A stretch of DNA of 64,000 nt from Salticus scenicus (lineage: Eukaryota; Arthropoda; Arachnida; Araneae; Salticidae), in contig OZ005655.1 of assembly GCA_963930645.1 (NCBI GenBank), positions 131,300,126 through 131,364,125 of the forward strand, written 5' to 3'. This document shows positions 54,389 through 64,000 of the stretch, one piece after another (position 1 is the first letter of the stretch; the number at the start of each line of letters is the position of its first letter). The translations under genes were made by a program, and so were the position numbers. The notes under the pieces are model-generated. The model worked only from the letters and a program-made list of their open reading frames with translations, did not search any database and was not told the origin of the DNA.

Positions 54389-55080
54389 ATTGTACTGTAA
54401 GTAATTTGAGCCCGTAGATTATAATAATAAAGAATTTTTTGTTGTTTCCCTGTAAAAAAACTATAATGCTTTCGCACAACTGTGACCTCTAAAATGTATA
54501 TAAATTTTCAGCCCCATCGTGCAAGGCATTTTGACGCTATAACACTTTGAAATTTGAACCCATAAGCCAGAATGATAAAGAAATTAAGAATTTTTCTTTG
54601 TGTCCCTGTAAAAAATCACCAAAATCTCAGCAGTTCATTCAATGGTCACCTATAACATTTATTATAAACTTTTAGTTCAAACGGATAAAGCATTTAGATG
54701 CTATTGCACTTAATATCAACGCATAGCCACATATACAGAATTTTTTGTTGTGTCCCTGTAAAAAAACGATAAGTGCTAAATTCACCAAAATCTATACAAT
54801 TCGGGTTCCCGTGATCGTGAATGTATAACATGTATATAAATTTTCAGTTTATCTGAATAAGGCGTTTAGACACTATCGCACTTTAAATAATATGCTAAAT
54901 TTACCAAAATCAATTCAGTTCGTGCAACGGTGACCTATAACATGTCTGTAAATTTTCAGTGTAATTTAATAAGTCGTTTAGACAATATCTCTCTTTAAAT
55001 AATTTGAGCCCATAGGCCATAGTGATAAAGAAACTATCTTTGTGTCCCTGTAAAAAACTGTAAGTGCTGGATCCAACAAA
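54389..55080. repeat. Tandem repeats with a GTGTCCCTGTAAAAAA module
   Basis: Four to five diverged units of about 150-180 bp. Shared blocks: AATTTGAGCCCATAG, GATAAAGAAATT, TTTGTGTCCCTGTAAAAAA, CACCAAAATCTATACAATTC, GTGACCTATAACATGTATAT and AAATTTTCAGTTTAATCTG-like. GTGTCCCTGTA is also the centre of the units at 31.0-32.5 kb. Confidence 0.7.
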
Positions 55081-55249
55081 ATCAATAGGTTAGCGAAAAC
55101 GAACTCAGGGGACCTCAAAACTTGCAGGCACATCAAAATCTCAAAGTCGAATTTTTGACATGATTACAATACTTCCTTTAAATAGCATGAATATAGTCAA
55201 ATAAGGCCAAAAAACACCAAATAAGGGAAAAAAAACTATAAAATTATGA

Positions 55250-55800
55250 AACTTTGGACTAACATTCTGGAGGGCTCTACGAATAACAAAAAAGTTCCCC
55301 CTCCCTGGGGAGGGGGCTTCCCCTTTTTCCCCTTCTAAACCGTTTAATTTTTTCAGATTAAGAGAAACAGAGAAAATAATATATAAACGTTATAATTTTC
55401 AGACTAACATCCATAAATAGTCTAGAAATGGGAAAAAAAGAAAAAAAAATCCATCGTCCCAAGGGAGATCTTCCTACCCCCCACCCCAAATTGTATAGCC
55501 CCTTTAGATTATGAAAAATGAAGGACGATAATGGAATATAATACATAAGTAAACATTTATAAAGTTTTTAAAATTTGAAATAATACTTTTGAGGGCTCTA
55601 GTAATGTAAAACAAAAAAGTTCCCCCTACCTGAGGGGGGAGGCTTACCCCTCCCCCCTCCCCCCTTTTCCCTTCCAAACTATATAGCTCTTTCAGATTAA
55701 AAAAAAAAAAAAAAAAAAAAAAAAACAGAGAAAATAATTTATAATTGTTTGAAATTTTGAGATAACAATCATGAATAGTCTAGAAAGGGAAATTTATTCT
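55250..55800. repeat. Tandem repeats of ~170 bp with GGGGAGG/CCCCTCCC cores
   Basis: Three units start near 55255, 55415 and 55580. Each has GAGGGCTCTASGAATR, then AAAAAGTTCCCCCTMCCTG, GGGGAGGGGGCTTCCCC or a longer C-rich run, CTTCCAAACTATATAGC, TTTCAGATTA, ACAGAGAAAATAATWTATAA and CATAAATAGTCTAGAAA. The middle unit is the most diverged. The strong purine/pyrimidine asymmetry is notable. No coding sequence. Confidence 0.7.
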
Positions 55801-58011
55801 CTTTTTTTAAAGCTTTAATTAAAACATTAAAAATTTCTTTAATTAAAAAAACTTTTTATTATATAACAAATAGGTTTCAAAAAATGTTTAAATTCAGGAT
55901 CAAATAATTCTGTTTTTTTTTTTTTTTTTTTTTTTTTGCAATTTAATTAGAGCTAGTGTGTTTTCTGTTGTTATTATAATTAATATTTCATCTTTTTCTT
56001 TCACAAAGGATTTAATAATATTTAAGTTTATAAAAATTCGTGTTCCGAAATTTTAAATCGTTTTGAATTTTACATATATTTTTTAATTGTCCACATTTAA
56101 AGTTTAACAAATTTGGTCATTTATTTCCCTATCGTTTACACATTTTATTAATGAAATGAATTTCAATATTTCTTCTAAGTACGTATCCCCCCCCCCCCCC
56201 CCCCAACCCTTTTTTTCCTTTCAGTTAATGAGAGAGGAATTTAATTTTTAAGTGATTTCTTTAATTAAAAGTTCTCATTTAGAATCATATTGGCTAGTAT
56301 ATGCTAAATTACTTTAATAATGAAATAGACAAATTATTTTTTTTCAGTCCCTACTAATAAGATTTCTTTGTAAAATTTAATCAAAATAAGATTCAATTCC
56401 TTGCGGTAATTAGAAAATCCATTCGAATAAAATAAGTGTAATTAGCACAGCACAGCTGTTTCCACATGTCGTTAAGAAATCTTAATTATCTTAAAATAAA
56501 TCTCATTGACAAACAACGAAATAATTTTATGGAGTATATGTTACTTTCTTCATACTTTTGAATGTTAATTAGACAGACAGTTTAAACACACAGAGCAATG
56601 AATAAATTAGCGCTTCAGAAATAAAAGTTAAATTATAACTACGCAATTTTTTCTCATACAATCTTCTTTAAAAATTAAGTCTTGATAAATTAGCGCTGAA
56701 CTAGTAAAAATTAAATTATGAAAATACAAAGTTATTTTCATAAAATTATAGAGACATATCGAATGTCCATAGTGCTAATTACACAATGATGCAGATTTTT
56801 AAGTACATATTTAATATATATATATTTAAAGAAAAAAGAAAAAAATAATTGGCGAACATTTGGGGCTTTATTATCAGATGTATTACAGAAATGTATTTTT
56901 TTTTCGGATTTGAAACTCTGATACTTTTCTCTATGTCGATCAAAAGGTTTTTGAGAGTTAAAAAAACTCTATACATGCATTTTCTTGATGGTAATATTCC
57001 GTTGCATCAGCAAATTCATACTAACGGAATTCCACTAGAACTGCAAAACTTACGAAATTAGACCAGTTTAACACTTACCGACCCGAAACATTTTTATCTT
57101 ACAACATTACATTCTTATGTTTTTGCAAACTGAAGGAAAAATATGGACGATAACCCACATTTGTTGATTTAAAATTGTACTTTACACTTTCTGCTAATTA
57201 GCTCGATTGTTCATTTCCTGATTTTATCACATACGACTGTTCCAGATGCAAAAATGCAAGTGGATGTCGTGGATGTCTAACCCCGCACGATCGTACGGCC
57301 TGGGTCCGAAAGGTTTACATAGCACAGTTGCGCAACTAATTGTTTAGGGTTACAATTATTAATGATAATTCAGCAGCAGCAGAGAAAACCTAAGTACGGA
57401 TTTATGTAAGAGTTCTAGGTACAATGAGTTGCAGCTTTTATTTCTGACGCAGCTTTTATTTCTTGTTTTATTAATTGAAGAGCTTAGTGAATGAAAAACT
57501 CATGTGACAGTTTAGTAAATTTGAGAAAAACAGCAGGTAAGGATACAGCTGAATATATTAGTGTACATAAAAATTTCCTGTGTCGTTAACTGTGTTATAA
57601 GATTTTGAATTACCACTAAATGTTTGATATTCAAAGGAGATCTTAATAAGTTCTTCCACCCAGAAATCTCTCTCTCTCTCTCTTTGGACAAAAATGTCAC
57701 TTAATATGTTCTTTCACTCAGCTCTTCAATTGTAAAACTGAATTTGCATGGTCTGAATTAGAAAATAAGTCCTTTTTTTTCTTATACTGCATCAGTTAAA
57801 TTTATAATTGAAAGTAAGGCTAAATAAGAGATTCATTTTAGAAATTCTTTCAGAGGATGGTAAATACAGAAATATAGCATAAATAGATATGAGATTTTTT
57901 TTTTCTTTCAATAGTAATCCAAAATATTCAGGCAGGATTGAAACCATTGAAAGGATATATATAGTTTGTGCCACAATATATCAGTATTAGATAAGCGATA
58001 CAACAAAAGTA
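55801..58011. other. AT-rich region
   Basis: Poly(T) at 55914-55937, poly(C) at 56188-56204. Open frames at 56849-57061 and 57512-57700 are not recognised. The segment 57240-57320 is less AT-rich (CGCACGATCGTACGGCCTGG) but without a recognisable gene. Confidence 0.5.
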
Positions 58012-58250
58012 AAGCCCACCAGCGGCCGAGAGGCTATTACTTCAAAGCTGGTAGACGTGAGGTACCGAGTTCGATCCCCAAGTTACACTCGTCGAACTGG
58101 TCATATGGAGTTTTTCGTAGATCTTTCCGAAATGTTTTTAAATATGGGCCAGGACCTTCAGAAAGCCCCACGTAGGGTATCCCCCCCCCCCCCCATGAAG
58201 CCTAGACCCTAGTGCAGTCAATCGGTTTTAATCCTAATACCACACCATAC
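58012..58250 (+). mobile_element. tRNA-derived SINE, copy 1
   Basis: The head has an A-box-like AGCGGCCGAGAGG (58021-58033) and a B-box GAGTTCGATCC (58067-58077) at the usual spacing. The body reads CTCGTCGAACTGGTCATATG, GAGTTTTTCGTAGA, AAATATGGGCCAGGACCTTC, a C run and TGCAGTCAATCGGTTTTAAT. It shares the same order of blocks with the copy at 59314-59556. A non-autonomous retroposon transcribed by RNA polymerase III and mobilised by a partner LINE not seen here. Confidence 0.75.
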
Positions 58251-59313
58251 TAATAAAAGTAGAAGCTTTCGCCCCAAGCACGTATGAAAAAAAATATACA
58301 TATAATACATATATCCTAATTATATAGGCCTGCGATGAAAAAAATGCAAAGGCGTTGATAGCTGAACTTTGCGTTTTTTTTTTTTTTTTTTTGGTTTTCT
58401 TGTGCTGATTAAAAAAAAAAAATAGAAAGTTTAACCATAGAATTTAATATAAATACAAAGGGAATATTTAATTATGTTTTAGAAAATAAAGAATATTATA
58501 AAATTACTGAATAATATTTTATTTTATTTAAATAATAAAATAATTACAATCACAAAATGATAAATCCATAGTGAAATACGATATAGCAAGTTAAACTTTA
58601 TACCGAAAGTTTTTGACTGCATGTCACTTAAAATTACTGTCAACACACACACCAAATTACTGTTAGTAAACTTAGCATACGTCAAGAAAAGTTATGCTTA
58701 AAGACAAGAATTGACTGCTATGTCATTTTAGAGAACGTGACTTGTCATTTTTACTCACATTTCTAGTGGAGAAATAACTGATTTAGTTTTATAGAAACAT
58801 GAACATATGTCTTTATTTTGTTGCTTCAATCATATTAAAGATTCAAAAAATTGTGCCTCATTAATACATAAATATCATATTACTTTTATTAAATTGAATC
58901 AAATAATTATGAATGCTTATTGTTAATGTGTAAAACTATGTTATTTATTTTTTTTTTTTCTTTTTAGAAAATAATTATGTATTTTTTTAATTTCTTTTAC
59001 TTTTTCAATGGTATTTACAATATTTTTACTAATCTGTATAAAACTATACCTAATATGGGTAATAAAAATGTTTTAATAATATTAAATGCAACACGAAATG
59101 ACTTGGTGTTGTATGCTTTTATGATTTTTGTTGTAGAGTGAATAATCGCACTAGAGATACGCACTAGGACAATTCGCAACAGTCTTGGATTCACCTCTAT
59201 CTATAGGTGGTCTGGAAATATGCCATCACAATTGTGGTCATCTGCACAGGGTATGCCTTTCTTACTTCAGTGGCCTCTGTATTAGATTTTAAATATATTT
59301 GTGCTATTAATAC
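58251..59313. other. AT-rich spacer
   Basis: Poly(T) at 58375-58392. The segment 59130-59280 is less AT-rich and not matched elsewhere in the window. No gene recognised. Confidence 0.5.
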
Positions 59314-59556
59314 AAGCGCCTAACTAGTGGCAGAGCGGGTTCTGTGCTCAAAGCTATTAGATAAAAATGTCAGGTTCGATTCTAGGTCGCGCTCATCGAC
59401 ATAGCTGTTCGGAGTTTTCCTTGTTTTTTTTTTTTTTTTTTAACTCGCGTAAATACGGGCTTGGACTCCTTAGAGAGACCCATTTGAGGGCATTCCGCCT
59501 ATTGGCCTTGTATTGTAGTGTAGTCAATCAGCCTTAAGTCAAACAAACAAACAAAA
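59314..59556 (+). mobile_element. tRNA-derived SINE, copy 2
   Basis: A-box-like TAGTGGCAGAGCGGGT (59325-59340) and B box GGTTCGATTCT (59373-59383). The body reads GCTCATCGACATAGCTGTTC, GGAGTTTTCC, a poly(T), AAATACGGGCTTGGACTCCT and GTAGTCAATCAGCCTTAAGT, ending in (AAAC)4. The same family as 58012-58250; copies differ at many sites, so neither is recent. Confidence 0.75.
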
Positions 59557-60676
59557 TTAATGCAAGCTCCCTTGTTATTATTCTTTTGCTGTTGAATTTG
59601 TAAGGTGTTTCAAAAGTTTTATTTATTTATTAATAAAAGAAGAGAAGTTTTCATATTGATCAAAATGAAGAACATTTAGTATGAAACTTACGGTCACATT
59701 CTAATCTGACAAATAAAATCTCCTTAAAACGCATACTCGGAACATTTAAAAAAATATATATACAATCCAGTTCATATATACCAGTTCATGTATAGCTGTT
59801 AGAGTTTCACTACAGTTTTTATGAAGAAAACTAATAGTGGCTGTTAGTATTCTTCATTAAAACTGTATAGTACAACTTCAACTGTTATAAGACTGCTACA
59901 TATATCCACTGGTGGACAATTGCTAAGGACAAATGACAATAACTATTGTCATCCGTAAAAATTGTAGTGAAACTCTAAGCGTGACAAGACTGTAACACAC
60001 ACACGCACACATTTATATGGACTGTTACTGATATGTACAACTATACCTGATAATGATGCTGTTTAAGAAATAGCGAAAAGTTTTGAGCCATAAATATAGA
60101 GAAATTTTTTAATTTATGTCTGTGAAACTTGTTTTTAACTTCATTTAACATATCAGCATTATAGGAATATCGATCAAGAATTATTTAAGGGAAGAAAAAA
60201 AAATCATTTATTTTTTTTACTATCTCTTACCCTGTTACCTTCTCTTAATTATAGAGAAAATATAATTTCTGAATTAAATTTTTGATGTTGATTTTTAAAC
60301 ATATTTACACGTTTTAAGTTATCCTGAAAAAAAAAAAATAATAATAAATAAATAAATAAATAAAATTTTTAGCGGTTGATCTAAATACGTGCTATCTGTT
60401 TCTGATTTAGTATAACTCAAAAACAATTATTAGCAGGAAATACAAACTGAATATAATATTTAGATACTACGTGAAGTTTTTAGTAAAATCGAGCAAGATG
60501 TTCGTAGACAGGGACATTCAAAAGAATTTAAATGCATTACGCCTATGAACGAAATTTCTGGTAGGTAGACTTAACACCTTTAAACTTCACCGATAAAGGA
60601 AATGGGTATACTTTGTTTATAAGCATAAAATCATAATTTGTATGTGTTATGATATCAAAATTATTCACAATTTGTT
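59557..60676. other. AT-rich spacer
   Basis: Contains an AATA run at 60338-60364, and the fragment at 60504-60603 that repeats 744-842 (ACAGGGACATTCAAAA, ATGCATTACGCCTATG and GGTAGGTAGACTTAACACCT). The words AACTGTATAGTACAACTTCA and TAGTGAAACTCTAA at 59810-59980 form a loose inverted pair (GTTTCACTACAGTTTTTAT / ATTGTAGTGAAAC). Confidence 0.5.
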
Positions 60677-62253
60677 AAGGGGGTCATTCTCACATAATGG
60701 TAAATTTTGTGTCCTTAGCTAAAAAATGTTACTTGAGCAAGTCAGCTATGAAAGTTAAAAAAAATTTTCATCAATTCTTTTCAAGCACTACACTGTGCAG
60801 CAATTTGAATATTAAAAAAAAAAAAGTAAAATTTCGATATTTAAAAAAAATTTAAAGTTGTAAATGTCATTACCAAGGCTCGTCCCAAACTCCAAACTTT
60901 ATTATTTGAACCTTTATTTTATAGAATCGAAAAATTTAAAAATAAAGCTAACAATTTTCTAGGTATATTTAATTTTTCTATTTTTAATGTATTTGGAACT
61001 TTAGACATAAAAGAAAAAAATTCTATTAATTATTCTTATTTAAAACTTGTCCCTATAAGTAACTGCCATTACCAGGGTGCGTAAGTTTTTTTTTCAGTAC
61101 CTCACTACTAGATGGTGCTGTCATAATTATCAACCTGTCAAAAGTAAACTATTTCATGCCCTTACAAGCAGACAAGTTTTTTTTAGTTTAAGTAAATACA
61201 AATTATTTCATTTTGCTGTTTTTGTTCTAAAATTATAGTCAGTGTATTTATTGTGTGTCATTACAAAGTCCATTATTACAGAAATACACAATTAATAAAT
61301 TTAAATTTACTGAATGATTTATAAATATCTTTGGGACCACATACAGAATAAATATTGCATTAGCTTTTAATTGCTATAATTTAGCCATAAATAGGCTTAA
61401 CATTAAAAATGTCATTACCAAGGTGGTCATTACCAAGGTGTTCTTAAAACATGGGAATGATGTCTAGGAACATGGTAATGACTGTTTTAGAACTTTTTTT
61501 TTTTTTTTTTTCCATTTCATAACCATTCCTTAGCAGAAATTGCCCAAATTCCATTTTATGGGCTAATTTAGTCTATCATAAAGCTTTTTGTCTCATTTGT
61601 TCTTATAAAGTGAACCTTGTAAGATTATTACTCTGTTTATTATTAGTAAAAATGAAGACTAAAAATTTGCAAGGCCTTTTGAATTAATCCTTTAATGACG
61701 CTTTCCTTATTCAATTTTCTTACAATGTGTTCACATTATATTGAAATTCATAATATAGTTTATTTCCGAATGTATTATTTTGAGTTATATTTATTTAAAA
61801 GCTATTTTTTACATAAAAATAAAAAGGAGTTTCTTTTTCCTTCTTTCTTTTCTTTATTTTTTCTTTATTATTATTATTATTTTTTTTAATGCTTTACTGG
61901 AAAATAAATTTGAATTCTAATGTAATAAAAAGAATTTAAAAATTTATCTTTTATTTGGATGCTTGGAGGGTTTATGTTTATTTTCTTAATGTGCATGAAT
62001 ATAAAAACGATTTAAAATTTTATCTTTTACATGGATGTTGGAGAATTTATATTTATTTCCTTAATGCGCATTAATATAAAACTTTATAAGTTAACATATC
62101 TCAATAATTAGCATTTATTTCAGCTTTATCTTTTTAAAATAATTTTTATCATAGTGCTCGTTAAAATAATAATAATAATAATAAAATAAATCTATAAAAG
62201 GAAATTAATTGCTGAATTTAATAAAAGAAAATAAAACTATAAATCTCAATTTC

Positions 62254-62287
<34 letters not shown>

Positions 62288-62359
62288 AAGGTATCTTATG
62301 AGAACAATTTTAATAGTACATTGATGCGTATATCGCTATTATTTTGCAATTACTGCTGA

Positions 62360-62900
62360 CTTCGATTGAAAATGGTAAAGTGAAAAAATTCACCATAGAA
62401 AAACAGCTTGCAAGAAAAGAGAGGAAGAAAACATCAGAAAAAAATTAAGAAAGATCGGATTGTATATGTAAAAGTTAAAGAGAAGGAACATGAAAGATAT
62501 CTAAAGAGAAAAAATTAAAAGTATATCAGATTTATTACCTAGAGAACAGAGACAAAAGGAAAAAAATGGAAAACTGCAGTGACTAAATACAGATTGATAC
62601 GTAAACACAAAAGTTCCTGCCAAACTATTTCTAAAGATATTGATAATCCTTTGCCGAGAAATTTATCCAGTCCTAGATCTTCTATGTATCGAAAAATAAT
62701 AAAGTCTTAAGCCAATCTGAAAAAATGAACAATCGTAAAGTGAAAAGTACAGAAAACAGTATTAGACTTTTAAATTCTGAACAGTTATCTCCAAAAAAGT
62801 CTGTCCAGAAAATCATGTACACAAAACAAAAGTACCACCTGTCCTTAAAAAAAATGCTACTTTGAGGATGAAGTTTTCAAAAGTCAACTGAAGATCAATT
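62360..62900 (+). pseudogene. Decayed Lys/Arg-rich coding region of unknown transposon
   Basis: In shifting plus-strand frames: KLRKDRIVYVKVKEKEHE (about 62441-62500), then a KRKN block and LENRDKRKKME, and in a further frame VTKYRLIRKHKSSCQTI and LPRNLSSPRSSMYRK. This type of charged, repeated RxRxKxERY sequence occurs at the N-terminus of proteins of several poorly known arthropod and cnidarian transposons; the match is from memory and loose. At least five stops or frameshifts. No DDE catalytic block was found in the element, so the part that would have cut DNA is missing or unrecognisable. Confidence 0.4.
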
Positions 62901-63099
62901 ACAGTAATTGTATAAAGAAAAACAGTTTTCAGCAAAGACATTAGAGGTAAAATTCTTTGGGAAAAAGGCCACAATTACTTAGTAAAAACAAAGTAGAGTA
63001 AAAAAAAAACTGAATGACTCTTAATAAATTTGCCCAAAAAATATGTCTCTGAAACTAATTTCAAAATAGTGCAGAGCAAGTTGTAATTGAGAGAGACCA

Positions 63100-63441
63100 C
63101 CACACTTTAGAATGCAAAAAATATGGAGAAAAATTAAAAAACCATGGAAAATAGCATGGAATGGAAACGAAAACACACACAGTCACAAGTGAGCAAAAAA
63201 ACAAAAAGGTGTAACAACAATACGAACATAAAGAGAAAATAGACAAGAAAAAGTAACCGAAGCTGGGAAGGGTGCTCAAATGGGTCTCGTCAAGGGTTAC
63301 CTACGTCTCGTCTGATATAAGATTCTGTGGGGGTGGGCAGAAACCACTGCACTTTAGATTTTAGAATGAAAAAAACAAGGGGTAAAAAAGTAAAAAATCC
63401 ATCGAAAATAGCATGGGATGAAACAAAAAACGCACAATCAC

Positions 63442-63485
<44 letters not shown>

Positions 63486-63600
63486 CTAACACCAGTATGA
63501 AAATAAAGGAAAAATAGACAAGAAAAAGTAACCAAAGCTGGGGAAGGGTGGGCAAATGGGGCTTCGTGCTGGGCAGTACAGTGTAAATCACTTTACGTCG
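63100..63600 (-). repeat. SINE-like dispersed repeat, two tandem copies
   Basis: Copies at about 63100-63320 and 63345-63600, in the same orientation as 44020-44282. Shared blocks: CACTTTAGAATGCAAAAA, CCATGGAAAATAGCATGG, AGTCACAAGTGAGC or ATCACGTGTGT, AAATAGACAAGAAAAAGTAA and CGAAGCTGGGAAGGGTG. Copy 2 has a 36-base poly(A) (63448-63483). They lie inside the 60.7-64.0 kb element. Confidence 0.62.
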
Positions 63601-64000
63601 CCTGTTAAAACATACAGCTATAGGATTCATATAGTGAAAATTATTCCAAAAATCTCACCACTATATATCATCTAGACCTTTTAATTTTTCTGTTACAAAT
63701 TAGAATGATGAATACAGCTATCCATAAATAAATGTGTAATTATTTGGCCATTGGTCATTTCTGTGGTTCTATCTGTCATTACCATGTTCACAAATGTCAT
63801 TACAATGTTGCAATAGAAAATTAAAAAATTAATTTAAGCTGTAATTAAGGCAAACGATCTCTGCTGGTAATTTTTTCCTCTATAGCAGACATGGATAATT
63901 GCATTAATGTAAAAAAATCAGGAATTAAAACAAAAAAAATTTTATTTTTTTCTGAAACCAATATTTACCATTATCTGAGAATGACCCAAGGGTGACACAA

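Larger units (their letters stand above)
60681..63987 (+). mobile_element. 3.3-kb DNA element with GGGTCATTCTC ends and dispersed GTCATTACCA motif
   Basis: The ends GGGTCATTCTCACATAATGG and, in reverse complement, GGGTCATTCTCAGATAATGG both continue TAAAT. AAGG may be a 4-bp target duplication (60677-60680 and 63988-63991). Motifs of the form GTCATTACCAAGG lie at 60866, 61064, 61256, 61411, 61426, 61471 (inverted), 63775 and 63796. A decayed Lys/Arg-rich coding region (62360-62900) lies in the right half and two SINE-like repeats at 63100-63600. The window ends a few bases past the right end. Superfamily unknown. Confidence 0.65.

Noticed and set aside
1..64000. Bacterial operons, prophage, defence islands or a biosynthetic cluster
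   Set aside because: No dense gene packing, no Shine-Dalgarno-led frames of normal length, and all identifiable coding sequence belongs to eukaryotic transposable elements.

Overview
The window looks like 64 kb of an AT-rich, repeat-dense animal genome. It has long homopolymers and microsatellites, no operon-like packing, and not one intact host gene that I can support. The repeats are a Penelope-like retroelement (PLE), Tc1 and mariner transposon fossils, Helitron ends, hAT- and TTAA-type MITEs, tRNA-headed SINEs and a gypsy-like gag fossil. This mix points to a metazoan. The flavour of the mariner and gag fragments suggests an arthropod, perhaps a chelicerate such as a spider, but that last step is inference. 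The window is best read as intergenic or intronic DNA built by repeated, nested transposon insertion.

Layout. 0-9.4 kb: a 15-bp minisatellite (98-640), then two adjacent but unrelated Tc1-like fossils (2494-4025 on the minus strand, 4093-5664 on the plus strand), then AT-rich DNA. 9.4-12.5 kb: a 3.1-kb element with long inverted ends and a smaller inverted-repeat element inside it. 14.4-18.6 kb: the main feature, a nearly intact PLE on the minus strand (reverse transcriptase plus GIY-YIG endonuclease, one frameshift). It is joined head to head to an inverted 5'-truncated copy of itself, and one 12-bp target-site duplication (TSD) flanks the whole unit. Both 3' ends carry a hammerhead-ribozyme-like fold. 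The PLE sits in the left inverted repeat of a mariner relic (18.6-19.8 kb), which also holds a TTAA-flanked MITE.

20-27 kb: a non-autonomous Helitron, MITEs, a duplicated cysteine-rich open frame (25.1-25.8 kb), a second, tiny PLE unit with its own hammerhead-like fold, promoter-like boxes and 11-bp TSD (25.92-26.28 kb), and a perfect-looking palindromic MITE (26.5 kb). 27-40 kb: tRNA-like and palindromic elements, three tandem-repeat fields (31.0-32.5, 33.1-34.6, 36.9-38.1 kb), a hAT MITE with an 8-bp TSD, a 942-bp TTAA element, and a collapsed mariner. 40.3-42.8 kb: a CACTG-ended element whose subterminal regions are full of a TGTCTGAAATT motif, with a complete Helitron nested in it.

43-56 kb: a second copy of the first Helitron, a gag fossil whose zinc knuckle is split by a hAT MITE, and three more tandem-repeat fields. 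58-64 kb: two copies of one tRNA-headed SINE, and a 3.3-kb element bounded by GGGTCATTCTC inverted ends with a dispersed GTCATTACCA motif and a decayed lysine/arginine-rich coding region.

The features do not form a pathway. The recoverable biology is the replication structure of the PLEs (ribozyme, promoter, inverted duplication) and the order of insertions. All calls were made by eye, with no alignment or database search.
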